Source: SZAS-103 sp964640525 (GTDB lineage Bacteria > Pseudomonadota > Gammaproteobacteria > Xanthomonadales > Xanthomonadaceae). Taken from it: DNA of 37,037 bases. The position numbers and the translations under genes are program-made. The DNA is taken from assembly GCA_964640525.1 (NCBI GenBank), contig CAZXGS010000030.1, positions 1 through 37,037 of the forward strand. Reading direction: 5' to 3'. Each line of letters begins with the position of its first letter. Positions within the stretch are counted from its first letter, which is position 1. This document shows positions 1 to 7,804 of the stretch, one piece after another. The notes under the pieces are model-generated. The model saw nothing but the letters and a program-made list of their open reading frames with translations. It did no database searches and was not told the DNA's origin.

Positions 1-104
1 CCAGCGCGCGGCCACGTCGGCATCCGTCCACTCGGCCTGCCAAGCCGGGTCGAACCGGAGCACGACATGCAGATGGTTGCTCATCACCGCGAAAGCGTGG
101 ATGG
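1..104 (-). pseudogene. Truncated second copy of the RAYT transposase gene (fragment)
   Basis: These 104 bases match 936-1039 inside the intact transposase gene at 103 of 104 positions; the only difference is C at 56 against T at 991. On the minus strand the fragment encodes the HUH segment around SNHLHVVL, and the substitution turns the following Gln into Arg (VLQFDP becomes VLRFDP). Homology stops abruptly after position 104, so the part of the gene encoding the N-terminus is missing. The rest would lie left of the window, so I cannot tell whether the downstream portion is complete. A second, 5'-truncated copy or recombination remnant fits best. Confidence 0.8.
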
Positions 105-260
105 GAAAAAAGACAAGGACAGCCACAATTCCTGAGTCGAGCCGAGCTGCCCCGACGCAAGCGCCTCGGCGCGGTTCTATTTCGTGATTGAGGCGCGAGG
201 CGTGTTCTTGTCGGCCGCGCGTCGTCCTCCCTTGCGGGCGACATTTCATCGCTTGGGTTT

Positions 261-1220
261 TCAGTCAGCCTGGGCCAGCGCGGCCGCCAAGCCGATGCCC
301 TTCAGCCAGCGCTGCTTGAGTTGCCGCGCCCGCTCGATGAGATCGTCCACGTCGCCCACCACCCGCCAGTAACCCGAGCCGATCGCCGCGACCCGCACCG
401 ACCAGCGTTCCGGCTTGGCCTCGAAGCGATCCAGCACGCTCGGCGTTTCGGCCAAGCGACCGCGCTTGCCCGGTCGCACTTGCTGCCCGGTCCACTCCGC
501 CAGCGCCAGGTAGTCGCCCAGCGTCACCGGCAGCAGCGCCACCAATGGCTTGCCAAGGATCGGCACCAAGGGCTTGCTCAGGGCATTGTCTTGCGCGCCA
601 TCCAGCCGCGCCTTGATGCTGGTGTGGTCGGAGTCCTCCAGCCGCTTGGCCATGCCGGCACGCACTGGATTGAGATCGACGTAGGTCATCGCCGCCAACA
701 GCGCGCGCTCGTCGCACAGCACTTGCGCTTTGAAGCGGCCTTCCCAGAACCGCCCTTTGCAGTCGTCCTCGCCATTGGCGCGGCGGGCGATCGGTTCGGC
801 CAGGCACTTCATGAACCACGACAGGTCCGCCAGCCGGGCGCGTAGCACCGCCAACCGCTCCGGCTGTGCCAGCAGGCGCTCGCACTTGGCGGCGCGGGCT
901 TGCTCGGTATCCTCGCGCGGCGGAAACAGCCGCACCCAGCGCGCGGCCACGTCGGCATCCGTCCACTCGGCCTGCCAAGCCGGGTCGAACTGGAGCACGA
1001 CATGCAGATGGTTGCTCATCACCGCGAAAGCGTGGATGGCGACGCTGAAACATTCGGCAAGCAACGCCAGACGGTGTTCTACCCAATCCTTGCGGTGTTC
1101 GAACGAACGTCCGCTCAGGCGATCGAGTCCGCACAGGAAGGCGCGGCGGACGCAACGCTGGACGCAATGGAAAGTGCCGGGGCTGCCGGGGACGATCAAC
1201 GCGGAGCGGGCCTGGGTCAT
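261..1220 (-). CDS. REP-associated tyrosine transposase (RAYT, IS200/Y1_Tnp-like)
   Basis: Predicted 319-aa single-strand transposase of the Y1/HUH superfamily. Such proteins nick and join DNA at REP hairpins through a tyrosine. The metal-binding HUH motif is visible in SNHLHVVL, in the first third of the protein. The signature MTYVDLNPVRAGM follows near residue 185-197, and its Tyr is the likely nucleophile. Between them are the family-typical FMKCLAEPIARRAN and GRFWEGRFKAQVL segments. I start at the ATG at 1220 (MTQARS) because the longer frame begins with TTG at 1262 in unlike sequence; neither start has a good ribosome site. The C-terminal extension after about residue 220 is less recognisable. 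A truncated copy sits at 1-104, a GGGGACACGCACGGC repeat lies upstream, and REP palindromes occur elsewhere in the window. The family call is strong; current activity is unknown. Confidence 0.87.
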   Translation of the reverse strand: MTQARSALIVPGSPGTFHCVQRCVRRAFLCGLDRLSGRSFEHRKDWVEHRLALLAECFSVAIHAFAVMSNHLHVVLQFDPAWQAEWTDADVAARWVRLFPPREDTEQARAAKCERLLAQPERLAVLRARLADLSWFMKCLAEPIARRANGEDDCKGRFWEGRFKAQVLCDERALLAAMTYVDLNPVRAGMAKRLEDSDHTSIKARLDGAQDNALSKPLVPILGKPLVALLPVTLGDYLALAEWTGQQVRPGKRGRLAETPSVLDRFEAKPERWSVRVAAIGSGYWRVVGDVDDLIERARQLKQRWLKGIGLAAALAQAD

Positions 1221-1292
1221 GGGGGCAGGATGGCAGCGTTGCCATGCGGCGGCTATCGGCAAAAGACAGATCGTGCTGTCGGAAAATTCCTA

Positions 1293-1440
1293 TACCGTGC
1301 ATACCGTGCGTGCCCCCTGCCTCACCCTGCCTCAACTGCCTCACCTGCCTCCCCTGCCTCCTGTGTATGCCGTGCGTGTCCCCTGCCTCCTTCCGTGTCC
1401 CCTGCCTCCTTGTGTATGCCGTGCGTGTCCCCTGCCTCTC
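1293..1440. repeat. Pyrimidine-rich minisatellite upstream of the transposase
   Basis: The segment is built from CCTGCCTC runs interleaved with a longer unit. TGTGTATGCCGTGCGTGTCC followed by CCTGCCTC occurs identically at 1362-1389 and 1411-1438 (28 bp, 49 bp apart). Shortened versions occur near 1293-1323 (TACCGTGCGTGCCCCCTGCCTC) and 1393-1409. On the transposase strand the unit reads GGGGACACGCACGGCATACA. It carries no convincing open frame. I recall similar GGGACACGCACGG strings beside Y1 transposase genes in other genomes, but that is memory and was not checked. Confidence 0.8.
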
Positions 1441-1554
1441 TGCCTCCGCCTCCCTGCACCGGCCGACGCGCAAGGGCGACGTGCCTGCACGATGGCGCAT
1501 CGGGTGCAACAATGACCCAACCCTTCCCGTCTGCCGTGCCACTGGAGGCATGCG

Positions 1555-1779
1555 ATGACGCATACCTTGGCGCTGGCGGCTGGCTGCATCCTCGTCGGAC
1601 TGCTGTGCACGATCGGCGCGATTCATCAGGTGATGCGCGGCGAAACGTGGGGCGCCACCGGACGCGGCCGGGTGTATCGCGAAGAATCACCCGGCTATTT
1701 CTGGTACCTGTTTGCCATGCGCATCGTGCTCGGCCCGATCGCGCTGGGCGGAGGGATCTGGCTGTTTGCCCGCGCGTAG
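1555..1779 (+). CDS. Small two-helix inner-membrane protein, function unknown
   Basis: A 74-aa protein with two clear hydrophobic segments, about residues 4-22 and 48-72. They are joined by a short polar loop rich in Gly and Arg (MRGETWGATGRGRVYREESPGY). No motif or family is recognised. The start is supported by a GGAGG ribosome site at 1542-1546, seven to eight bases before the ATG. The gene stands alone between the minisatellite and the dioxygenase. The good ribosome site and helix pattern make it likely real despite its size. The loop charge suggests both ends face the periplasm with the Arg-rich loop in the cytoplasm, which is inference. Confidence 0.65.
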   Translation: MTHTLALAAGCILVGLLCTIGAIHQVMRGETWGATGRGRVYREESPGYFWYLFAMRIVLGPIALGGGIWLFARA

Positions 1780-2134
1780 ATCAATGCCGGCAAGGCGCGT
1801 AGCCTGCCCGCCGCCGACACCCGGCGCCCCCGCGACCCGCGGCGGAACCCGCCGTCGGAGGCCTGGACGTTACGCAGCGCAGCGCGGCTTCGCTGCAGCC
1901 GTACTCGCCGGAGGCGTGTGATAGCCTGCCGAGGCTTCGGGTCGCCGCTTCGCGACGTCGGGCTCGATCCGGGCGCCGTTGCGCCGCCCACGGCAGAGGC
2001 GGAACGGGACCCTCGCCATCCCCGGCGACGAGGGTGTGGCGAATGCGCGGCTTCGACGCAGGCCCATCCAGACGCACGCCGGGGACACGAGGAATCCGGA
2101 CGGTTCCAATTGGCGTAATCCAACGACCCCATCC
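1780..2134. other. Intergenic region with no recognised feature
   Basis: These 355 bases lie between the small membrane protein and the dioxygenase. The open frames crossing them have Arg/Pro-rich, low-information translations. Only weak hairpins are visible (for example GCAGCG paired with CGCTGC near 1880). The dioxygenase promoter must lie here, but no convincing -35/-10 pair can be picked. Confidence 0.5.
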
Positions 2135-2980
2135 ATGTCTGCGCCCTTTCCCGTCAGCCCCGAATTGCGCGCCTGGGTTCTGGCCACCCATCTCGGCGGC
2201 CAGGATGCGCTGGCGGTGATGGCGCTGCTGCAGGCACACGGTTACGAGGCGCAGGCCAGCCGGTCGATCGTGGCGCAGGTGCTCGGCCTGCCGCCGGGCG
2301 CGCCACCCTCCGGCGCGGCGCAGGATGGCCTGCGCACCCGGCACCCACAAGCCCCGTTCGCGCACGCCGGTGATCGCCGCGTCCGGGTGACCCTTGCCAC
2401 CGAATCGCCGCAGTTGCGCGTGCTCGATGGCATGCTGGACCCCGACGAATGCGATGGTCTGATCGCGCTGGCACGGCCGCGCACGGCGCGCGTGCTCACC
2501 GTGGACACGCAGGGCAGGCAGCAGGTGGATCCGCGCCGCACCAGTGCGGGGATGTTCTTCCGCATCGGCGAGGAGCCGCTGGTGGCGCGCATCGAGGCGC
2601 GCATTGCCAGCCTGCTCGACATCCCGGTGAGCCACGGCGAGGGCCTGCAGGTGCTGCATTACCTGCCCGGCCAGGAGTACCGCCCGCACCACGACTGGTT
2701 CGATCCCGGCCAGCCCGGCTACTCGGCGATCACCGCGCACGGTGGCCAGCGCATCGCCACCGTGCTGATGTATCTCAACACCCCGGAGGCCGGTGGCGGA
2801 ACCGCGTTTCCGGCGCTGGGCCTGACCGTGGCCGCGCAACGCGGCAGCGCAGTGTATTTCGCCTATGAAGGCGGCGACGTGGCCTCGCTGCACGCCGGCT
2901 TGGCGGTGGAACGCGGCGAGAAGTGGATCGCGACGAAATGGTTGCGCGAGCAGCCGTTCGCGCCAATGCGCGCGCGCTGA
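2135..2980 (+). CDS. 2-oxoglutarate/Fe(II) dioxygenase, prolyl 4-hydroxylase-like
   Basis: A 281-aa protein whose C-terminal half is a P4Hc-type double-stranded beta-helix domain (about residues 95-270). The iron ligands are visible as H185-x-D187 in YRPHHDWFD and H253 in SLHAGL. K263 in GEKWIATKW is the expected 2-oxoglutarate anchor. GGGTAFPALGL and RGSAVYF are typical family strands. Enzymes of this family hydroxylate proline or other residues using O2 and 2-oxoglutarate; the substrate here is unknown. The first 80 residues look like a small helical domain (LRAWVLATHLGGQDALAVMALLQAHGY) often seen before P4H domains in proteobacteria. The frame is open further upstream, but that extension is low-complexity, so I start at MSAPFP. 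The gene stands alone, with no obvious partner nearby. Confidence 0.88.
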   Translation: MSAPFPVSPELRAWVLATHLGGQDALAVMALLQAHGYEAQASRSIVAQVLGLPPGAPPSGAAQDGLRTRHPQAPFAHAGDRRVRVTLATESPQLRVLDGMLDPDECDGLIALARPRTARVLTVDTQGRQQVDPRRTSAGMFFRIGEEPLVARIEARIASLLDIPVSHGEGLQVLHYLPGQEYRPHHDWFDPGQPGYSAITAHGGQRIATVLMYLNTPEAGGGTAFPALGLTVAAQRGSAVYFAYEGGDVASLHAGLAVERGEKWIATKWLREQPFAPMRAR

Positions 2981-3092
2981 CCGGCCAGAGCCGCTCCCGC
3001 GGCGGCCTGCAACCCGCAATCGGGCTGCCGTCGAATCAGCCGGGCACGCAACGCGCGCAACGATCACGCCGACCAGGCCCGATCCAAGCAAA

Positions 3093-3192
3093 ATCTGAAC
3101 AAGCCGAAAGCCCTACTGGTTTGCTACGGTAAATCGTTGATTCCGTCCATGGTTCGACAGGCTCACCACGAACGGAATCCACTTGTTCAGAT
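3093..3192. repeat. Nested inverted repeat enclosing a single REP palindrome
   Basis: Outer arms ATCTGAACAAG (3093-3103) and CTTGTTCAGAT (3182-3192) are perfect 11-bp inverted repeats. Inside them GATTCCGT (3139-3146) and ACGGAATC (3172-3179) pair over 8 bp. At the centre lies a REP copy (about 3149-3174) with loop TTCGACAGGCTCA and arm ACCAC. The 100-bp block sits between the dioxygenase and ctp stop codons, which face each other. It could act as a bidirectional terminator or be a small non-autonomous element. No target-site duplication is seen. Confidence 0.7.
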
Positions 3193-3305
3193 GTTCCCTC
3201 AAGGGGACGCCGCGAACCTCTGTCGGGCGACCATCGCGCGTGCCACGGGCGACCCCGAACGGACCCAACGCGGCGCGGTGGCGCGCCAGGCTCCGGCTTG
3301 CCGGC

Positions 3306-4703
3306 TCAATGCACCTGGGTGCCGTCGTCGACCTTGGCCAGTGGCGGGCCGGGGAGTTTCTTCAGCGCCTTCAAGCCCTCGGCGATCGCGTAACTGTCGG
3401 TGAACACGACCGCAGCGCCGCCTTCGTCGCCGTCGTTGCTGGCCAGATGGCCGGGCAGGTCGCGTTCGCGGGCGGTGTCGTCGGCGCGATCGATTTCGCT
3501 GGCGTTCGGGTGCAGGACGATGTCTGGCCGGATGCCGCGGGCCTGGATCGACTTGCCGCTGGGGGTGTAGTAGCGCGCGGTGGTGAGCTTGATCGAATCG
3601 CCGTTGTCCAGCGGGATCACGGTCTGCACCGAACCTTTGCCGTAGGTGCGGCTGCCCACCACTTCGGCGCGGTGGTTGTCCTGCAGCGCGCCGGTGAGCA
3701 CCTCGGAGGCGCTGGCGGTGCCGCCATCGACCAGCACGACGATTGGTGCGCCGCCCAGCACGTCCCCGGGAGCCGCGGTGAAGGTGGCGTTGGAATAGCT
3801 CAGGCGGCCACGGGTGGAGACGATGGTGCCGCCGTCGAGGAAATCGTCGGCGGTCTCCACTGCGGCATTGAGCAGGCCGCCGGGATTGGAGCGCAGGTCC
3901 AGCACCAGCCCGCGCAACGGGCCGCGGTTGGCCTTGGCCAGCGCCGCCACCGCATCGCTGGTGGCCTTGGCGGTGTCCAACTGGAACTCGCTGATGCGCA
4001 GGTAACCGTAGCCCGGTTCGAGCAGGCGCGAATCCACCGACTCGATCTTCACCGTGCCGCGGCGAACGAAGATCGTCATCATGCCGGTGACGCCGGCACG
4101 CACCACGCCGAGCTTGACCGTGGTGCCCGGCGGCCCGCGCAAGCCCAGCGTGGCGCTGTCGGCGTTGTCGGCGCTGATCGGCGCATCGTCGATGGTGGCG
4201 ATGATGTCGCCGGCGCGCAGGCCGGCGCGCGCGGCGGGCGAGCCGTCGATCGGGGAGATGATCCGCAGGCGGCGGTCGGGCAATTGCATCACCTCGATGC
4301 CAATGCCTTGGTAGGCGCCGCTGGAGTCCTCGTCGAGCTGCTGGGCTTCCTGCTTGTCGAGGTAGGCGCTGTGCGGATCCAGGTTGGTGAGCATGCCGCG
4401 CACCGCGGCCTGCATGAGCCGCTTGTCGCTGATCGGATCGACGTAAGCCTGTTTGACCGCGCGATAGACGGCCACGTAGCGCTGGATTTCCACCAGCGGC
4501 ACGTTGCCGTCGCGGTCGGCCTTGCCGGCTTTCTTCGCCGCCGCGGTGGCCTGCTGGATCTCCGCCGCGGTGGGCGGCGCCTGGGCGGGCTCGCTGGACG
4601 GTGCGACCGGCGCCGGAGCGGCGTCCTGGGCGAAGGTGCCAGGCGAGATCAGCAGCAGCGCCAGCGCCAGTCCGGCAACGAGGGGCATGCGGGTCGGTTT
4701 CAT
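3306..4703 (-). CDS. S41-family carboxyl-terminal processing protease (CtpA/Prc-like)
   Basis: A 465-aa exported serine protease. A signal peptide covers about residues 1-25 (MKPTRMPLVAGLALALLLIS, then PGTFA), followed by an Ala/Pro-rich stretch. The PDZ domain is about residues 130-215 (GIGIEVMQ, SPAARAGLRAGDIIATIDD). The S41 catalytic core follows, with LVLDLRSNPGG near 266-276, the nucleophile Ser331 in GGTASASE and the general base Lys356 in RTYGKGSVQ. The 25-residue Ser-Lys spacing is that of E. coli Prc. Such proteases trim or degrade periplasmic proteins, including peptidoglycan hydrolases. It lies 72 bp behind envC on the same strand, in the common gpmI-envC-ctp order. The start was chosen for the signal peptide; the frame is open 12 codons further upstream. 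Confidence 0.93.
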   Translation of the reverse strand: MKPTRMPLVAGLALALLLISPGTFAQDAAPAPVAPSSEPAQAPPTAAEIQQATAAAKKAGKADRDGNVPLVEIQRYVAVYRAVKQAYVDPISDKRLMQAAVRGMLTNLDPHSAYLDKQEAQQLDEDSSGAYQGIGIEVMQLPDRRLRIISPIDGSPAARAGLRAGDIIATIDDAPISADNADSATLGLRGPPGTTVKLGVVRAGVTGMMTIFVRRGTVKIESVDSRLLEPGYGYLRISEFQLDTAKATSDAVAALAKANRGPLRGLVLDLRSNPGGLLNAAVETADDFLDGGTIVSTRGRLSYSNATFTAAPGDVLGGAPIVVLVDGGTASASEVLTGALQDNHRAEVVGSRTYGKGSVQTVIPLDNGDSIKLTTARYYTPSGKSIQARGIRPDIVLHPNASEIDRADDTARERDLPGHLASNDGDEGGAAVVFTDSYAIAEGLKALKKLPGPPLAKVDDGTQVH

Positions 4704-4775
4704 GCGCGCATCATCGCACGCTCGCGCAAAGCCTGGCATGCGGCGCGGACGCGGACGCCGGAGACCCGTCCACCC

Positions 4776-6155
4776 TCACCTCGCGCGTAGCCACGACCGC
4801 GGATCGACCGCCTTGCCGTCCTTGCGGATCTCGAAATACAGCGCGTTGCGGCCCTGGCCGCCGGAGCTGCCGACGGTGGCCAGCGCATCGCCGGCATGCA
4901 CGGCATCGCCGGCATTCTTCAGCAGGGCATCGTTGTTGGCGTACAGGCTCATCACGCCGTGGCCGTGATCGACGATCAACAGCAGGCCATAGCCCTTGAG
5001 CCAGTTGGCGAACGCAACCCGGCCGTCGGCCACCGCGCGGACTTCCTCACCCGCCGTGCCGGCGATCAGCAGGCCGGTGTTCCCGGCGCTGAATCCCGCG
5101 ATCACGCGTCCGGGGATCGGCCAGGCGAAATGGCCTGGCGTGCCGGTAAAGGGCAGCTCCACCGGCGCAGGCGGCGGCACGGGCGCGACGACGGCGGGCG
5201 CGACGACGGCGGGCGTGACGACGGCCGGCGCGGCGTCCGGCCCATGCGCGCCGGGCGGCGGCCGGTGGTGCGGGCGCACCGTGGCCACGCGAACCGGCGG
5301 CGGCGGCGGCGGCGGGGGCGGTGCGCGCCGCATCACCACGTCGAGCTGTTGCACCAGCGCCTCCAGCGCATCGGCGTTGCGCCCCAGCGCCTGCATGCGC
5401 GCGGCGCGATCCTTGTACCCGGCGTTCAAGCTGGCCACCAGCTTGCCGCGTTGCGCGCGCCGGGCCTGGACCGCGGCCAGCCGGGTCGCCTGCGCCTGGC
5501 GCGAGGCGGCCAGCTCGGCGCGCTGCGCCTGCACCTGCCTTGAAACCTCGGCCAGCGATTGCAACTGCGCGGTCAGGGCGTGGATCCGGCGCAGCCGGTC
5601 GGCTTCCAGGTACTTCTGGTACTGCAGCGCCAGCGCCAGGTCCACCACGCGATCTTGCGCCAGCAGCAGTTTGAGCTGCGAGTCGCCGCCCATCGCATAG
5701 GCCGAGCGCACCAGCGCGGCCAGGCGCGCGCGCTGGCCGGCGAGCTTGTGCTTGAGCTCGGCCTGGCTTGCTTCCAGCGTGGTCAGGCGAAGCTGCTGGG
5801 CGGTGATCGCTGCATCGGTGTCGTGCAGGGCGCGGACGGAAGCACTGACGCCGCTGTCGGCCGCGCGCAGGGCCTTGCTGGCATCGCTGCGCGCGTCCTG
5901 CGCCTGTTGCTGCTGCGCGGCCAGCGCATCGAGCTGGCTGCGCAGGTCGTGCAACCGCTCCTCGGCCTGCGCCTGACCTGCCGCCGCCGCGGCTTTTTCC
6001 TTCACATCCCTGTCCCGCGCGGCCTCGTAGCGGGCCTGCGCTGCGTGCGCGGCGTCCTGCGCCTTTTCGCCATGCGCGGCCGTGGCGTGGTGCGATGGCG
6101 CCGCCAGCGTGGCGGCACAGGCCAGCGCCAGCAACGCCGCCCAGCGTCCTCTCAC
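4776..6155 (-). CDS. envC: EnvC-like murein hydrolase activator (LytM/M23 domain)
   Basis: A 459-aa periplasmic protein with a signal peptide (about 1-27), a long coiled coil (about 28-275), a proline-rich linker with nine consecutive prolines near 279-287 and PAVV repeats, and a C-terminal LytM domain (about 340-459). The LytM domain is degenerate. GFSAGNTGLLI stands where an active M23 enzyme has HxxxD, and YFEIRKDG stands where HLHFE would be. Zinc binding and catalysis are therefore unlikely, as in E. coli EnvC, which activates AmiA/AmiB amidases at the septum. The start is a GTG at 6155 whose last two bases and the next A form the stop of gpmI (GTGA overlap), implying translational coupling. 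The unusually long Pro/Val linker distinguishes it from the enterobacterial protein. Confidence 0.9.
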   Translation of the reverse strand: MRGRWAALLALACAATLAAPSHHATAAHGEKAQDAAHAAQARYEAARDRDVKEKAAAAAGQAQAEERLHDLRSQLDALAAQQQQAQDARSDASKALRAADSGVSASVRALHDTDAAITAQQLRLTTLEASQAELKHKLAGQRARLAALVRSAYAMGGDSQLKLLLAQDRVVDLALALQYQKYLEADRLRRIHALTAQLQSLAEVSRQVQAQRAELAASRQAQATRLAAVQARRAQRGKLVASLNAGYKDRAARMQALGRNADALEALVQQLDVVMRRAPPPPPPPPPVRVATVRPHHRPPPGAHGPDAAPAVVTPAVVAPAVVAPVPPPAPVELPFTGTPGHFAWPIPGRVIAGFSAGNTGLLIAGTAGEEVRAVADGRVAFANWLKGYGLLLIVDHGHGVMSLYANNDALLKNAGDAVHAGDALATVGSSGGQGRNALYFEIRKDGKAVDPRSWLRAR

Positions 6156-7699
6156 GCCAGTTGCACCAACGAGGCGCCGGTCATCGCCGCCGGTTGCGGC
6201 AAGCCCATCAGGTACAGCAGGGTCGGGGCGAGGTCGCGCAGTGCGCCGCCCTCGCGCAGCGTGGCCGCACGGCCGACGTACACGCACTCCACCGGGCCGA
6301 CGGTGTGCGCCGTGTGCGGTTGGCCGGTGACCGGATCGCGCATCATCTCCAGGTTGCCGTGGTCGGCGGTGACGATCATCTCGCCGCCGACTTCCTCCAG
6401 CGCGTCGCCGATCGCCCCCAGCGCAGCGTCCACCGCCTCGGCGGCGCGGATCGCCGCTTCCAGCACGCCGGTGTGGCCGACCATGTCGGGGTTGGCGATG
6501 TTGCACACGATGGCATCGTAGGTTCGCGCGCGGATCGCCGCGCACAGCTTGTCGGTCAACTCCGGCAGGCTCATCTGCGGCTGCAGGTCGTAGGTGGCGA
6601 CCTTGGGCGAGGGCACCAGGATCCGGTCCTCGCCGGCCACCGGCGCTTCCACGCCGCCGTTGAAGAAGAAGGTGACGTGGGCGTATTTCTCGGTCTCAGC
6701 GATCCGCAACTGGCGCAGGCCATGCGCGGCCAGCACCTCGCCGAGCGTATCGCGCAGGTCGTTCGGCGCGAACGCGACCGGGGCCGGCAGGCTGGCGTCG
6801 TATTCGGTCAGGCAGACGAAACGCGACAGCCGGATCGGGCGCGGGCGGGCGAAGCCGGCGAAGTCCTCGCGCACGAAGCAGGCACTGATCTCGCGCGCGC
6901 GGTCGGCACGGAAGTTCATGAACACCACCGCATCACCGTCGCGCATCGCGGCGCCGCCGGCGATCGTAACCGGCCTGACGAACTCGTCGTTTTCCCCGCG
7001 CGCGTAGGCATCGGCCAGCGCGACCTGCGCACTGGCGGCGGCAAACTCGCCCTGCGCCTGCGCGATTGCCAGGTACGCCTTCTCGACCCGATCCCAGCGC
7101 TGGTCGCGATCCATCGCGTAATAGCGGCCGATGATGCTGGCGATGTGGGCGTTTCCGGCATGAGCGCAGGCCGCTTCGAGCGCGGCGATGCTCGCCGCCG
7201 CCGAGCGCGGTGGCGTGTCGCGGCCGTCGAGGAAGGCATGCACGGCAACCTGCGCCACCCCGCGTCGCCGCGCGAGTTCGAGCATGGCGAACAGGTGCGA
7301 CTCGTGGCTGTGCACGCCGCCGGGCGAGAGCAAGCCGAACACGTGCAGGGTGCCGCCGCCAGCCTTGGCCGCATCGCAGGCCGCGCACAACTCCGGGTTG
7401 GCGAAGAACGAGCCGTCCTCGATCGCCGCGTCGATGCGGGTCAGGTCCTGGTGGACGATGCGGCCGGCACCGATGTTCATGTGGCCGACCTCGGAGTTGC
7501 CCATCTGCCCGTCGGGCAGGCCGACGAAGCGCCCCTCGGTGTGCACCAGCGCGTGCGGGCAATGGGCCAGCAGGCGGCGCCAATTCGGCGCGTGCGCCTG
7601 GGCGATGGCATCGTCGGGCGCATCGACCTGATCGCGATGGCCCCAGCCATCCAGGATCAACAGCAGCACGGGTCGCGGTCGGTGACTTTCGGCACTCAC
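6152..7699 (-). CDS. gpmI: 2,3-bisphosphoglycerate-independent phosphoglycerate mutase
   Basis: Interconverts 3- and 2-phosphoglycerate in glycolysis through a phosphoserine intermediate, with two Mn ions. Visible motifs are LLLILDGWGH (first metal Asp), the nucleophile Ser in GQMGNSEVGHMNIGAGR (residue 69 from this start), FLDGRDTPP, GRYYAMDRDQRWDR, NPDMVGHTG and TADHGNLEMM. Three starts are possible: ATG 7741 (529 aa), GTG 7711 (519 aa) and GTG 7699 (515 aa). I prefer 7699 because 510-515 aa is usual for the family and a TACAAT -10-like hexamer on this strand overlaps the ATG at 7741. None of the three has a strong ribosome site. It is the first gene of the gpmI-envC-ctp operon and overlaps envC by four bases. 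Confidence 0.93.
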   Translation of the reverse strand: MSAESHRPRPVLLLILDGWGHRDQVDAPDDAIAQAHAPNWRRLLAHCPHALVHTEGRFVGLPDGQMGNSEVGHMNIGAGRIVHQDLTRIDAAIEDGSFFANPELCAACDAAKAGGGTLHVFGLLSPGGVHSHESHLFAMLELARRRGVAQVAVHAFLDGRDTPPRSAAASIAALEAACAHAGNAHIASIIGRYYAMDRDQRWDRVEKAYLAIAQAQGEFAAASAQVALADAYARGENDEFVRPVTIAGGAAMRDGDAVVFMNFRADRAREISACFVREDFAGFARPRPIRLSRFVCLTEYDASLPAPVAFAPNDLRDTLGEVLAAHGLRQLRIAETEKYAHVTFFFNGGVEAPVAGEDRILVPSPKVATYDLQPQMSLPELTDKLCAAIRARTYDAIVCNIANPDMVGHTGVLEAAIRAAEAVDAALGAIGDALEEVGGEMIVTADHGNLEMMRDPVTGQPHTAHTVGPVECVYVGRAATLREGGALRDLAPTLLYLMGLPQPAAMTGASLVQLA

Positions 7700-7804
7700 G
7701 GGCTTGCTCACGAACGGCGCAGGATGCGCATGACCGGCCATTGTAGCCGAGTGCCGGCGGGCTCCCTCCGGCAGGCAGCACACCCCGACGCACGAGAACC
7801 GACG

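Noticed and set aside
900..1802. Plus-strand open frames across the transposase and minisatellite
   Set aside because: They read the reverse of the transposase and Cys/Pro-rich repeat translations; no ribosome site or domain.
6095..7804. Upstream part of an 804-codon plus-strand frame leading into the lipoprotein
   Set aside because: It is antisense to gpmI. The lipoprotein signal peptide fixes the start at 7805.
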